The notes under the pieces: model-generated
The model's database searches: none
Told to the model about the DNA's origin: nothing
Seen by the model: only the letters and a program-made list of their open reading frames with translations
Program-made: the position numbers and the translations under genes
Part shown: positions 8,073 to 14,607 of the stretch, one piece after another
How the letters are laid out: the number at the start of each line of letters is the position of its first letter
Numbering within the stretch: position 1 is the first letter of the stretch
NCBI GenBank assembly: GCA_900545995.1
Contig: URBM01000015.1
Span: 1 to 19,421 of the forward strand
Source of the DNA: an uncultured Collinsella sp.
GTDB lineage: Bacteria > Actinomycetota > Coriobacteriia > Coriobacteriales > Coriobacteriaceae
Direction of reading: 5' to 3'
DNA: 19,421 nt

Positions 8073-9797
8073 CTACGAGCGTAGTGTAATTTTATCGCGC
8101 AGCGACTTGAGGTCTTCGGTGACGGTGCGGTCTTCCTGGATCATCTTCTGGACCTTTTTGTAACTCGTGCTGACGGTCGAGTGGTTGCGGTTGCCAAATT
8201 CGGCGCCTACCGCCGTGGTCGTCATCTCGCACATTTCGATGGCCAGGTAGATAGCGATATGGCGTGCTTTGGCGATATTGGCGTTGCGACGCGGGCCGAT
8301 GAGCTCCTCGTGCGTCACGCCGTACTGCTCTTCGATGACGGACTGAACCGTTTGCACGTTGATCTTTTTGGCCGATGTGTCGAAGTACTGGCTGGCGATG
8401 GCGTCGATATCGTCAAAGGTGAGCTCCCCGCCCTCGCGCTCGCGGTCGCCCGCCTCGCCGGCGCAGCGCTCGCAGAAGCTCTCGAGTTCGCGGATGTTGG
8501 TGCCCGACACCTCTGCCATGTGCTTAAAGTGCTCATCGGTCAGGTGCCCGCCGTCGCCCCCATAGGCCGCCAACAGTGAGTCGTCGCCTGCCTCGGGAGC
8601 GGCGACGATGGTGTTCTCGTAATAGCGCTGCAAGATCTTGTATTTCATCTCGTAGCTGGGCTCTGCGACCAGGCAGAGCATGCCGGCGTTGAAGCGGCTG
8701 GTCAGGCGCTCGTCCATGCTCAGGTCCTTGGGGGCGCGGTCTGCCGCGATGACGACCTTCTTGTTGTTGCGGATGAACTCGTCCATGAGCTGGAAAAAGT
8801 AGTCCACGCTCGCGCGCTTGCCGATGATGTTTTGGATGTCATCGATGATGAGCACGTCCACGCCGTGGTACGCCTGCATGATGGGGGCGTTGCTCTTCTT
8901 TTGGCGGTCGAACTCGGTCATCAGGTCGTCCAGATATGCCTGGGAGTTGGCATACTTGACCTTGATCTCGGGCGACTTCTCGGCGAGCTCGTTTTTGATG
9001 GCAAGCAGCAGGTGCGTCTTGCCCAGGCCCGATTTGCCGTAGATAAACAGTGATGTGCATGTGCCGCGCTCGTCCGCGAGGGCGGCAAACTTGAGTGCCG
9101 AGCGATAGGCATGGCTGTTCTCGGGGCCGTAGACAAAGTTCTCAAAGGTAAATTTTGAGTTCGCGGCGAGCGGGGCTCCATCCGTATTCTGCTCGGCCGG
9201 CACGGTCGGTGCTGGCATGGGTGAAGCGGGGGTCGCAGCTTGCGTGGATTTAGTCGGCGCTCCGCCCTTCATCTGGTTCATCATGCGACGAAAATCGTCG
9301 GCCGAGAGCGTGTTCTTGATTGCAATGCCCGAATCCGCGCCCGCCGCTGCGTCGTGAGCGATGGGCATGTGCGTGACGGGTGCGTTCGTTGACGTCGCTA
9401 CCGCGGTCGGCAACGGCGCCATGGTTTCACGGGAAACATCGCTGTGCTGGTGCTCGATTGTCGGCACGTCGCCTGCGGAGGCCGGCACCGCCGGGGAAGC
9501 AGCGGGAGCCGTGGCGGGCGCCGTCGCGGCAGCGGATTCCGTCGCGGCGCCTTGCGGTGCCACGATGTCGAGCGCAATCGGCGCAAAGGCGATTTCTTCC
9601 AGATAGGCCTCAATAGTCGGCTGATGCTTTTTGAGCTGCGCGATGGCAAAGCGCGAGGGGGCCTCGATCGTGAGCGTATCTTCGGTCAGGCTTATGGCGC
9701 GCGATTGCCCCAGCATGTTGATGAGGCGTGCATCTTGGCCGTCGCGCTGACAAAAGGCGATGGCATCCCCCAGGATGATGCTTGCTTCCTCGTCCAC
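8073..9797 (-). CDS. dnaA: Chromosomal replication initiator protein DnaA
   Basis: DnaA is the AAA+ protein that binds and melts oriC. Of 574 residues, about 1-80 form domain I, and 80-210 a long Ala/Pro/Thr-rich linker that makes this protein longer than E. coli DnaA (467). The AAA+ domain has Walker A GKSGLGKT (254-261), Walker B LIIDD (316-320) and an arginine finger in SRF (Arg368). The C-terminal DNA-binding domain has the basic loop RRNANIAKARH (Arg512) and NRNHSTV at 536-542. E. coli has GRDHTTV there, so the base-contacting Asp is Asn538 here. The start is GTG with GGGAG about five bases upstream, 15 bp after the upstream ATPase gene's stop, so the two are probably one operon. The linker DNA holds a parS-like site. 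Confidence 0.97.
   Translation of the reverse strand: MDEEASIILGDAIAFCQRDGQDARLINMLGQSRAISLTEDTLTIEAPSRFAIAQLKKHQPTIEAYLEEIAFAPIALDIVAPQGAATESAAATAPATAPAASPAVPASAGDVPTIEHQHSDVSRETMAPLPTAVATSTNAPVTHMPIAHDAAAGADSGIAIKNTLSADDFRRMMNQMKGGAPTKSTQAATPASPMPAPTVPAEQNTDGAPLAANSKFTFENFVYGPENSHAYRSALKFAALADERGTCTSLFIYGKSGLGKTHLLLAIKNELAEKSPEIKVKYANSQAYLDDLMTEFDRQKKSNAPIMQAYHGVDVLIIDDIQNIIGKRASVDYFFQLMDEFIRNNKKVVIAADRAPKDLSMDERLTSRFNAGMLCLVAEPSYEMKYKILQRYYENTIVAAPEAGDDSLLAAYGGDGGHLTDEHFKHMAEVSGTNIRELESFCERCAGEAGDREREGGELTFDDIDAIASQYFDTSAKKINVQTVQSVIEEQYGVTHEELIGPRRNANIAKARHIAIYLAIEMCEMTTTAVGAEFGNRNHSTVSTSYKKVQKMIQEDRTVTEDLKSLRDKITLRS
9423..9438. promoter_or_regulatory. Degenerate parS site inside dnaA
   Basis: GGTTTCACGGGAAACA matches 14 of the 16 bases of parS (TGTTTCACGTGAAACA). 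It lies in the codons for the low-complexity DnaA linker (VSRET on the coding strand), where sequence constraint should be weak. One mismatch breaks the central CACGTG, so ParB affinity may be reduced. Confidence 0.5.
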
Positions 9798-9812
9798 TGT
9801 CTCTCCCGTTCT

Positions 9813-11165
9813 TTAGCTCTGAGCTCGCACGCGAGCGGCGCCGAGTTCGGTCAGATGGTATTTCTGGCCATGCTTGATGACCAAGCCGGCCTGCGCCAAG
9901 TCATTGAGCGTGCGTGACCAAGTGGGGGCCGAGTTTCCAAACGTCCTCGCCAGATCGGTTGCACCGCACGCTTGATTTTGCGCCAGATAGCCCAGCGCGG
10001 CGTTGCCGCGATCGCTTACGAACACGTCCGGTTGTGGCTGCGCATACTGATTTGCTGCATTAGGATACATCATTTGAGCTGCTGGTTGTTGAGAACTCTG
10101 CATCGGCGGCATTTGCTGTTGAAAACTTTGAGGCCACTGTTGGTAAGGCTGTGGAGGCATCTGCTGGGTCCAAGGGTTGTACTGCTGCTGCGGCATCTGC
10201 TGGTACGGCTGCTGATATCCCTGCTGGTACTGCTGCGGGAACTGCTGGCCATACCCCAGTGGCGGCATCTGCTGATATGGATATCCCTGTTGGTACGGCT
10301 GATAGCCCATTTGCTGGCCACCCGGCGCCCCCGTCGCCTGCTGCATTGCTGCTGCATCCTGATCAGCCAGCGGCATGGCCTCTGGCATGTTTGGCGGCAT
10401 CGACATAGATGCCGCCTGGGGTTCTTGTGTGGGAAGCATTCCGGGCTGCTGCATCTGTCCCACGGGGGGCTGCATCTGCTGCGTTGCCACGGGCTGCTGC
10501 GCAAAAGCTCCCGGCAGGGGATATGTGGGCTGCTCCGTCTCGGGCCGCACGGCAGCGCCGCGTCCGCCGGCACGCTCGATTTCCTGCACGCGTTTAGGGT
10601 TCAGGCTTACCGTAACCACGGTGCCGTTGCCCATGTTGTCCTCGATGGATACGGCACCGCCGGCGTTTTCCAAATACTCCTGCACCATGGGAAACCCTGC
10701 TCCGGTTCCACGGATATAGCGCTTCATCTTGCTGTTTGCGCTGGTAACGCCAAAGTCGAAAGCACGTTCCTTGTCGTCGATGCCGGGTCCTTGGTCAGCA
10801 AAGCGGATGGTGTCTCCGCCGTCCAGAATCGAGATGATGGGCTCGGCAAAGTGTGCGTGGATAAAGTTTTCGACAATCTCGCGGATGACCATGAGCGAGA
10901 TGTGGCCACCTTGTTCTTTCATGCACTGGTAGACGGTGTTGGTCGTCTCTTCCAAATACGTGCGGACATCTTGCGGATCAATGACGATCACACGCGGTGT
11001 CGACAGCATGTCGTCATAGACGGCGATGCGCGCGGCGTACATGGCTTTTGGCGCCTGCGTTGTCGTCTGTTCACCTTCGTCACGCTCTTCGCGCACGCCG
11101 GTGATGTGCTCGTTGTCGGGTGCCGGGTCTCCGGAATCGACCATGGTGTAAAAGTCGTCAGACAT
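9813..11165 (-). CDS. GHKL ATPase with Gln/Pro-rich linker and C-terminal winged helix
   Basis: I recognise the domains but not a named gene. From the ATG at 11163-11165 it has 450 residues. Residues about 55-190 form a histidine-kinase-like ATPase fold: N-box REIVENFIHAHF (95-106), G1 box DQGPGI (124-129), G2 segment RGTGAGFPMV (152-161) and a terminal GNGTVVTVSL. The arrangement resembles SpoIIAB/RsbW-type anti-sigma kinases; no phospho-acceptor His domain is present. Residues about 216-376 are dominated by Gln, Pro, Met and Tyr. Residues about 381-450 look like a winged helix (ALGYLAQNQACGATDLARTF...LTELGAARV). No membrane segment is seen. It lies 15 bp upstream of dnaA and beside oriC, so a role in controlling dnaA or initiation is an inference from position. 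The frame also opens at a TTG (11235-11237) 24 codons earlier, but that lies in an origin-type repeat and has no ribosome site. Confidence 0.8.
   Translation of the reverse strand: MSDDFYTMVDSGDPAPDNEHITGVREERDEGEQTTTQAPKAMYAARIAVYDDMLSTPRVIVIDPQDVRTYLEETTNTVYQCMKEQGGHISLMVIREIVENFIHAHFAEPIISILDGGDTIRFADQGPGIDDKERAFDFGVTSANSKMKRYIRGTGAGFPMVQEYLENAGGAVSIEDNMGNGTVVTVSLNPKRVQEIERAGGRGAAVRPETEQPTYPLPGAFAQQPVATQQMQPPVGQMQQPGMLPTQEPQAASMSMPPNMPEAMPLADQDAAAMQQATGAPGGQQMGYQPYQQGYPYQQMPPLGYGQQFPQQYQQGYQQPYQQMPQQQYNPWTQQMPPQPYQQWPQSFQQQMPPMQSSQQPAAQMMYPNAANQYAQPQPDVFVSDRGNAALGYLAQNQACGATDLARTFGNSAPTWSRTLNDLAQAGLVIKHGQKYHLTELGAARVRAQS
10040..10520 (-). repeat. Low-complexity Gln/Pro/Tyr-coding tract
   Basis: CTG/CTGCTG and TGGTAC-type motifs recur on the plus strand in imperfect units (for example around 10185-10270). 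On the minus strand they encode QQ, PYQQ, GYQQ and QMPP. It is the coding DNA for the disordered linker of the GHKL protein, and unit-number variation between strains is plausible. Confidence 0.7.
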
Positions 11166-11228
11166 GCCGCTCGCAATCTTCCAAAAGGTTTCGAACAAAT
11201 AGTAGCTCACCGTGCAATGTTTCTCATC

Positions 11229-11313
11229 TTTCGACAACTTTTCAAAACCTGTTGAAAACTTTGGAAAACGGACGAAAAGTTCTCAACATTGTCAACATGA
11301 CCTGTTGAAAACT
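11229..11313. promoter_or_regulatory. DnaA-box cluster upstream of the ATPase-dnaA unit
   Basis: Two identical 14-mers ACCTGTTGAAAACT (11247-11260 and 11300-11313, exactly 53 bp apart) each hold TTTTCAACA on the minus strand. One-mismatch sites on the plus strand are TTTTCAAAA (11239-11247), TTCTCAACA (11280-11288) and TTGTCAACA (11289-11297), the last two abutting. TTTCGACAA (11229-11237) precedes the first, as at 8039-8047. None matches TTATCCACA exactly. Confidence 0.65.
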
Positions 11314-11408
11314 CGATGAAATATCGTGAAAAGTTGCCATGCACCGCTAAATCGAGCTTGGCTTATGGGGGAACCGTGTGAACTGCGCAACCTTTTACCT
11401 TTGATTTC

Positions 11409-11438
11409 TTGACATTTGAACATTGATTTCCCTACAAT
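11409..11438 (+). promoter_or_regulatory. Sigma-70-type promoter of the rpmH operon
   Basis: A perfect -35 TTGACA (11409-11414) and a near-perfect -10 TACAAT (11433-11438) are spaced 18 bp. Transcription would begin near 11445, about 65 bases before rpmH. It sits about 100 bp from the nearest DnaA box, so transcription here may influence origin melting. Confidence 0.85.
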
Positions 11439-11464
11439 CTTCAAGCTCACGTGTCTATATCTGC

Positions 11465-11482
11465 GTCCGCGTCCCCGCGGAC
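11465..11482 (+). other. Short hairpin in the rpmH leader
   Basis: GTCCGCG (11465-11471) and CGCGGAC (11476-11482) pair perfectly around a TCCC loop, 15 bases before the AGGAGG ribosome site of rpmH. It might affect leader stability or L34 expression, but no known leader motif is recognised. Confidence 0.35.
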
Positions 11483-11510
11483 ACTCGAAATGCAGCAGGA
11501 GGAACTTAAG

Positions 11511-11645
11511 ATGAAGCGTACGTATCAGCCTAATAAGCGTAAGCGTGCCAAGACCCATGGCTTCCGTGCCCGTATGGCCACTAAGGGTGGTCGTGCCGTG
11601 CTCGCCCGTCGTCGCGCCAAGGGCCGCAAGCGTCTCACTGTCTAG
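11511..11645 (+). CDS. rpmH: 50S ribosomal protein L34
   Basis: The 44-residue, very basic protein begins MKRTYQPNKRKRAKTHGFRAR and ends in RRRAKGRKRLTV, the full normal length of L34, a small protein of the large ribosomal subunit. The ATG at 11511 has AGGAGG (11497-11502) eight bases upstream. An earlier in-frame GTG would add 20 residues with no L34 homology and was rejected. It is the first gene of the plus-strand operon, 20 bp before rnpA, the near-universal pairing next to dnaA and the origin. Confidence 0.97.
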   Translation: MKRTYQPNKRKRAKTHGFRARMATKGGRAVLARRRAKGRKRLTV

Positions 11646-11665
11646 CAGCGATACACACATCTCGC

Positions 11666-12004
11666 ATGAAGACTATTAAGTCTCGGCAAGATTTCGAGCA
11701 TGTGTTCAGTCAGGGGCGTCGTTTCAATCACCCTCTGATTCGAATGACCATATGTGAATCGGTTGGCGAAGGCGACTCCGGAAGGGTCGCCTTCGTTGGT
11801 GCTAAGCGACTCGGTTGTGCCGTCGTGCGCAACCGATCCAAGCGTGTGATGCGCGAGGCCGCCCGCAGCTGCGGATTTCCCGTTGCGGGTTATGACATCA
11901 TCTTGTTCGCAACTCCCAAGACGAGGGTTTCCTCGCCGCAGGAGATGGACAAGGCGTTGCGTTCGCTTATGAAGCGCGCCGGCGTTGCCGGGGAGGAGCG
12001 ATGA
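11666..12004 (+). CDS. rnpA: Ribonuclease P protein component
   Basis: RnpA is the protein cofactor that helps the RNase P ribozyme bind precursor tRNA. The 112-residue protein has the typical order: an N-terminal KSRQDFEHVFSQGRRF segment, a beta strand VAFVGAKRLG, and the basic RNR helix CAVVRNRSKRVMREA (51-65). The ATG at 11666 lacks a strong ribosome site, which fits coupling to rpmH 20 bp upstream. Its stop overlaps the yidD start by four bases (ATGA). Confidence 0.95.
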   Translation: MKTIKSRQDFEHVFSQGRRFNHPLIRMTICESVGEGDSGRVAFVGAKRLGCAVVRNRSKRVMREAARSCGFPVAGYDIILFATPKTRVSSPQEMDKALRSLMKRAGVAGEER

Positions 12005-12225
12005 GCAATCACGTTTTGCGACGTGTTGCCATCGCTCCTATTCGCATATATCAACAGGTTATTTCGCCCTTATTGCCTGACGCCTGCATTTATTACCCAA
12101 CGTGCTCGCAATACGCCGTCCAGGCGATTGAGAAGCACGGTGTTTTGAGAGGCTGCTGGCTTGCCGTGAGGCGCATCGCTCGCTGCAATCCCCTGCACGT
12201 CGGCGGTTATGACCCTGTGCCCTAG
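12001..12225 (+). CDS. yidD: Membrane protein insertion efficiency factor YidD
   Basis: The 74-residue protein has the family core ISPLLPDACIYYPTCSQYAVQAIEKHG (21-47), with the conserved Pro-Thr-Cys-Ser and a second Cys in RGCWLAVRRIARCNP. It ends in HVGGYDPVP, as the family does. YidD is a small amphipathic, membrane-associated protein that aids YidC-dependent insertion. The ATG overlaps the rnpA stop and is preceded by GAGGAG, so translation is coupled. yidC follows after 29 bp. Confidence 0.95.
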   Translation: MSNHVLRRVAIAPIRIYQQVISPLLPDACIYYPTCSQYAVQAIEKHGVLRGCWLAVRRIARCNPLHVGGYDPVP

Positions 12226-12254
12226 CGGGCACTCGCTATCGGAGGAAAACTTAC

Positions 12255-13025
12255 ATGTGGGATTGGATCGTTAACATCCTTTTCGAGCTGCTCAAGCTCA
12301 TCCAGACCTTTGCGGTCGACTGGGGCCTGTCCATCATCATCCTGGTGGTCATCATCCGTCTGCTGCTGACGCCGCTCATGCTCAAGTCGACCAAGTCGAC
12401 GGCTCGCATGCAGGTGCTGCAGCCCAAGATGCTCGAGATCCAGGAGCGCTATGCCGACGATCCCCAGCGTCAGGCCGAGGAGATGCAGAAGTTCTACAGC
12501 GAGAACAAGTTCAACCCCATGGCTGGCTGTCTGCCGCTGCTGATTCAGATGCCTATCCTGTTCGCCCTGTTTACATTGCTGCGCAACCTGCCGCAGTACT
12601 TTAACGACGGCACGTTCTCGTTCTTCAACATCCTGCCCGACCTGACCACCACGCCGAGCGCTTCCTTTGCCGATGGCTTTATGGTTGCACTGCCTGCGCT
12701 GGTTTGCCTGATCCTGTTCGCCGTCCTGACCCTGATTCCGCAGCTCTATATGTCGCGCAACCAGACCGGCCAGCAGGCTCAGAGCATGCGTATGATGGCC
12801 GTTGTCATGACGGTCATGATGCTTTGGATGGGCTGGAGCCTTCCCGTTGGTGTTCTGCTGTACTACGACGTCTCGTCTGCTTGGCAGGTTATCCAGCAGA
12901 TTTTTGTGACGCAGAAGGTCATCGACAAGGCGAAGGCCGATGAGGAGGAGCGTCTTAAGAACGCTCCGCTGCAGGTTGAGGTCACTCGTCGAGAGAAGAA
13001 GCCGCGCCCGCACAAGAAGAAGTAA
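12255..13025 (+). CDS. yidC: Membrane protein insertase YidC (Oxa1 family)
   Basis: The 256-residue integral membrane protein inserts and folds membrane proteins, alone or with SecYEG. Hydrophobic segments lie near residues 24-43, 90-110, 140-163 and 180-215. The first carries Arg35 (IIRLLLTPL), matching the groove arginine important in Gram-positive homologues. The coiled cytoplasmic loop (about 45-85) holds QPKMLEIQERYADDP, and the tail is Lys/Arg-rich (KKPRPHKKK), as is common for ribosome contact. It has no large periplasmic domain and, unlike B. subtilis SpoIIIJ, no lipobox cysteine at the N-terminus. ATG start with GGAGG nine bases upstream. Confidence 0.96.
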   Translation: MWDWIVNILFELLKLIQTFAVDWGLSIIILVVIIRLLLTPLMLKSTKSTARMQVLQPKMLEIQERYADDPQRQAEEMQKFYSENKFNPMAGCLPLLIQMPILFALFTLLRNLPQYFNDGTFSFFNILPDLTTTPSASFADGFMVALPALVCLILFAVLTLIPQLYMSRNQTGQQAQSMRMMAVVMTVMMLWMGWSLPVGVLLYYDVSSAWQVIQQIFVTQKVIDKAKADEEERLKNAPLQVEVTRREKKPRPHKKK

Positions 13026-13042
13026 CGGGATATCAATCTTAT

Positions 13043-13054
13043 TTAGGTACCTAA
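13043..13054. repeat. 12-bp palindrome TTAGGTACCTAA, copy 1
   Basis: A perfect palindrome between yidC and jag, 15 bases before the jag start. An identical copy followed by the same C is at 16547-16558. The function is unknown; a dimeric regulator site is possible. Confidence 0.45.
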
Positions 13055-13069
13055 CTTTTGGAGTACGTT

Positions 13070-13639
13070 ATGTCTGAAGAGATCATCGAGGATATGCTTG
13101 AGGAGGTTGCCCCGCAGGTCGCGGGCGATTATCCCGAGATTGCACAGCGCTACAAGGCTGGTGAAGAGCTGACCGATGAGGAGCTCGACACCATTGCCGA
13201 TGTTGCGATTTCCATCCTGCGTTCCATCCTTTCGCACTTCGATGCCGCCAACTCTCCTATCGATGAGTATGAGGGCGACGAGGGTGAGCTGATTTTGGAT
13301 GTAACGGCTCCCGACCTTGCTGTTCTCATTGGCCGTCATGGTCGCACCCTTGATGCCCTTCAGGTTATGTTCTCTTTGCTGGTGAGCCGCAAACTTGGCT
13401 TTAGGTATCCGGTTGTGGTGGACGTAGAGGGATACAAGAGTCGCCGTCAGGACAAGGTTGCTTCCATGGCCCAGTCTGCTGCCGAGCGTGCCATCCGCAC
13501 TCATAAGAGTGTTTCGCTTCCGCCCATGAATGCCTACGAGCGTCGACTGGTTCACATTGCACTTCGTGGCAATGATGCCGTCGATACTCATTCTGAGGGT
13601 TCTGACCCTGATCGCCATGTGGTGATTGTTGCTCGATAA
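13070..13639 (+). CDS. jag: KH-R3H RNA-binding protein Jag (KhpB)
   Basis: Jag/KhpB-type proteins bind RNA and influence cell-envelope growth and division in Gram-positive bacteria. The 189-residue protein has a KH domain with GRHG (88-91) in VLIGRHGRTLDALQ and an R3H domain with RRLVH (158-162) followed by VDTHSEGSDPDRHVVI. Instead of the basic Jag-N domain of many homologues, the first 70 residues are strongly acidic. The ATG at 13070 is preceded by GGAG six bases upstream; an in-frame TTG four codons earlier overlaps that site and was rejected. It is the last gene of the rpmH operon, before a strong terminator. Confidence 0.93.
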   Translation: MSEEIIEDMLEEVAPQVAGDYPEIAQRYKAGEELTDEELDTIADVAISILRSILSHFDAANSPIDEYEGDEGELILDVTAPDLAVLIGRHGRTLDALQVMFSLLVSRKLGFRYPVVVDVEGYKSRRQDKVASMAQSAAERAIRTHKSVSLPPMNAYERRLVHIALRGNDAVDTHSEGSDPDRHVVIVAR

Positions 13640-13659
13640 TCTTCTCGAGCTTATGCTAA

Positions 13660-13689
13660 GGGGACGTGGTTTCCACGTCCCCTTTTTTT
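13660..13689 (+). terminator. Rho-independent terminator of the rpmH-jag operon
   Basis: A 10-bp perfect stem GGGGACGTGG / CCACGTCCCC (13660-13669 and 13673-13682) with a TTT loop is followed by seven T. It separates the operon from rsmG. Confidence 0.95.
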
Positions 13690-13735
13690 GTCAAAAGTTC
13701 TCGATACACTGATTTTTGTCAGAAAGGAGCTTTCG

Positions 13736-14473
13736 TTGTTAGTACTTACTGATCAGCAGGCTGACGAGATGTTGAGTCGTCTAACTTGCTATTGCAAAGA
13801 GTATTCCTTGAGCGTAACTGATGTTAAGCTGAGGAAATGTATTCAGCATTTGGATTTGGTTCTAGAAACAAATAAGACAACCAATCTCACCCGTATTCTT
13901 AACGTAGAAGATGCTGCGGTACTTCATATCCTCGACTCACTTGTTTTGCTCCCCTATATCAACAAGGCTCCTGAGGGAGCTTTGCTCGATATGGGAACAG
14001 GTGCGGGCTTCCCTGGTATTCCATTAACCATAACCACGCATCGTAAAGCTACTTATATTGACTCTGTTTGCAAGAAGGTTGATGCGGTTAATTCCTTTGT
14101 CCATGCTCTTGGATTGAAACATGCTCATGCGGTTCATGATCGTCTTGAAGAATATGCTCGAAGCCATAAGAAGCAGTTCTCCGTTGTAACCGCCCGCGCA
14201 CTGGCCCCTCTACCGATTCTTGTTGAGTATGCGGCTCCGTACCTGAAGGATGGAGGGCTATTTGTTATCACCAAGGGCAATCCTTCGGATGAGGAGCTTG
14301 CTTCCGGTATGTCAGCAGCTAAGATTTGCGGCTTCACTTTGCTTCTGAATGACGCAATTGATTTGCCTGAAGGCTTGGGTCACAGGGAGTTCATTGTTCT
14401 TAAGAAGAGTCATTCAGCATCTGTTTCATTGCCTCGTGCAAATGGCATGGCAAAGAAGAATCCGCTTGCCTAG
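13736..14473 (+). CDS. rsmG: 16S rRNA (guanine-N7) methyltransferase RsmG
   Basis: RsmG (GidB) uses S-adenosylmethionine to methylate N7 of G527 (E. coli numbering) in 16S rRNA. The 245 residues show the substrate-side segment NKTTNLTRI, the SAM loop LLDMGTGAGFPGIPL (83-97) and VTARALAPL. The start is TTG at 13736, placed six bases after AAAGGAG (13723-13729). An earlier in-frame TTG at 13688 overlaps the upstream terminator and was rejected. Base composition is visibly lower in GC than in the flanking operon (samples of 38-50%). The gene ends one base before the first parS palindrome. Confidence 0.94.
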   Translation: MLVLTDQQADEMLSRLTCYCKEYSLSVTDVKLRKCIQHLDLVLETNKTTNLTRILNVEDAAVLHILDSLVLLPYINKAPEGALLDMGTGAGFPGIPLTITTHRKATYIDSVCKKVDAVNSFVHALGLKHAHAVHDRLEEYARSHKKQFSVVTARALAPLPILVEYAAPYLKDGGLFVITKGNPSDEELASGMSAAKICGFTLLLNDAIDLPEGLGHREFIVLKKSHSASVSLPRANGMAKKNPLA

Positions 14474-14491
14474 ATGTTTCACGTGAAACAT
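14474..14491. promoter_or_regulatory. parS site 1 (perfect)
   Basis: ATGTTTCACGTGAAACAT is a perfect 18-bp palindrome containing the exact 16-bp parS consensus (14475-14490), the ParB nucleation site. It begins right after the rsmG stop codon. Confidence 0.95.
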
Positions 14492-14513
14492 AATAGATAC
14501 TAACAACTTGCAG

Positions 14514-14529
14514 TGTTTCACGTGAAACA
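14514..14529. promoter_or_regulatory. parS site 2 (perfect)
   Basis: TGTTTCACGTGAAACA matches parS exactly, 39 bp after site 1, in the rsmG-parA spacer. Confidence 0.95.
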
Positions 14530-14552
14530 TGGCGGTTGATATTGAATCGGAA

Positions 14553-14568
14553 TGTTTCACGTGAAGCA
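14553..14568. promoter_or_regulatory. parS site 3 (one mismatch)
   Basis: TGTTTCACGTGAAGCA matches 15 of 16 parS bases, again exactly 39 bp after the previous site and 40 bp before parA. ParB bound here could also repress parA transcription. Confidence 0.9.
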
Positions 14569-14607
14569 TCCTCCGTTTGACAGCTTCAATACACACCAGG
14601 AGGGACC

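Larger units (their letters stand above)
11166..11510. other. oriC: Principal candidate oriC region (divergent intergenic spacer)
   Basis: No gene is confidently placed in these 345 bases. G+C is about 36% over 11221-11340, far below the flanking genes. Genes on both sides are transcribed outward. The segment holds a DnaA-box cluster (11229-11313), a strong rpmH promoter (11409-11438) and the rpmH leader. On the minus strand ATGAGA and TACTAT with 17-bp spacing, just upstream of the ATPase gene's ATG, are a weak promoter candidate for the ATPase-dnaA unit. Together with the dnaA-dnaN spacer it would form a bipartite origin. Confidence 0.75.

Noticed and set aside
10040..10520. Possible CRISPR-like or tandem repeat
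   Set aside because: The units are imperfect, short and in frame with Gln/Pro-rich coding sequence; there are no spacers of constant length.
11166..11237. TTG start (11235-11237) giving the GHKL protein 24 more residues
   Set aside because: The TTG lies in the TTTCGACAA origin repeat, has no ribosome site, and a weak promoter candidate lies downstream of it. It is not excluded, since the extra residues look plausible as protein.
11290..11295. Minus-strand TTGACA as a -35 for the ATPase-dnaA unit
   Set aside because: No acceptable -10 lies 16-18 bp downstream, and the hexamer falls inside a DnaA-box-like repeat.
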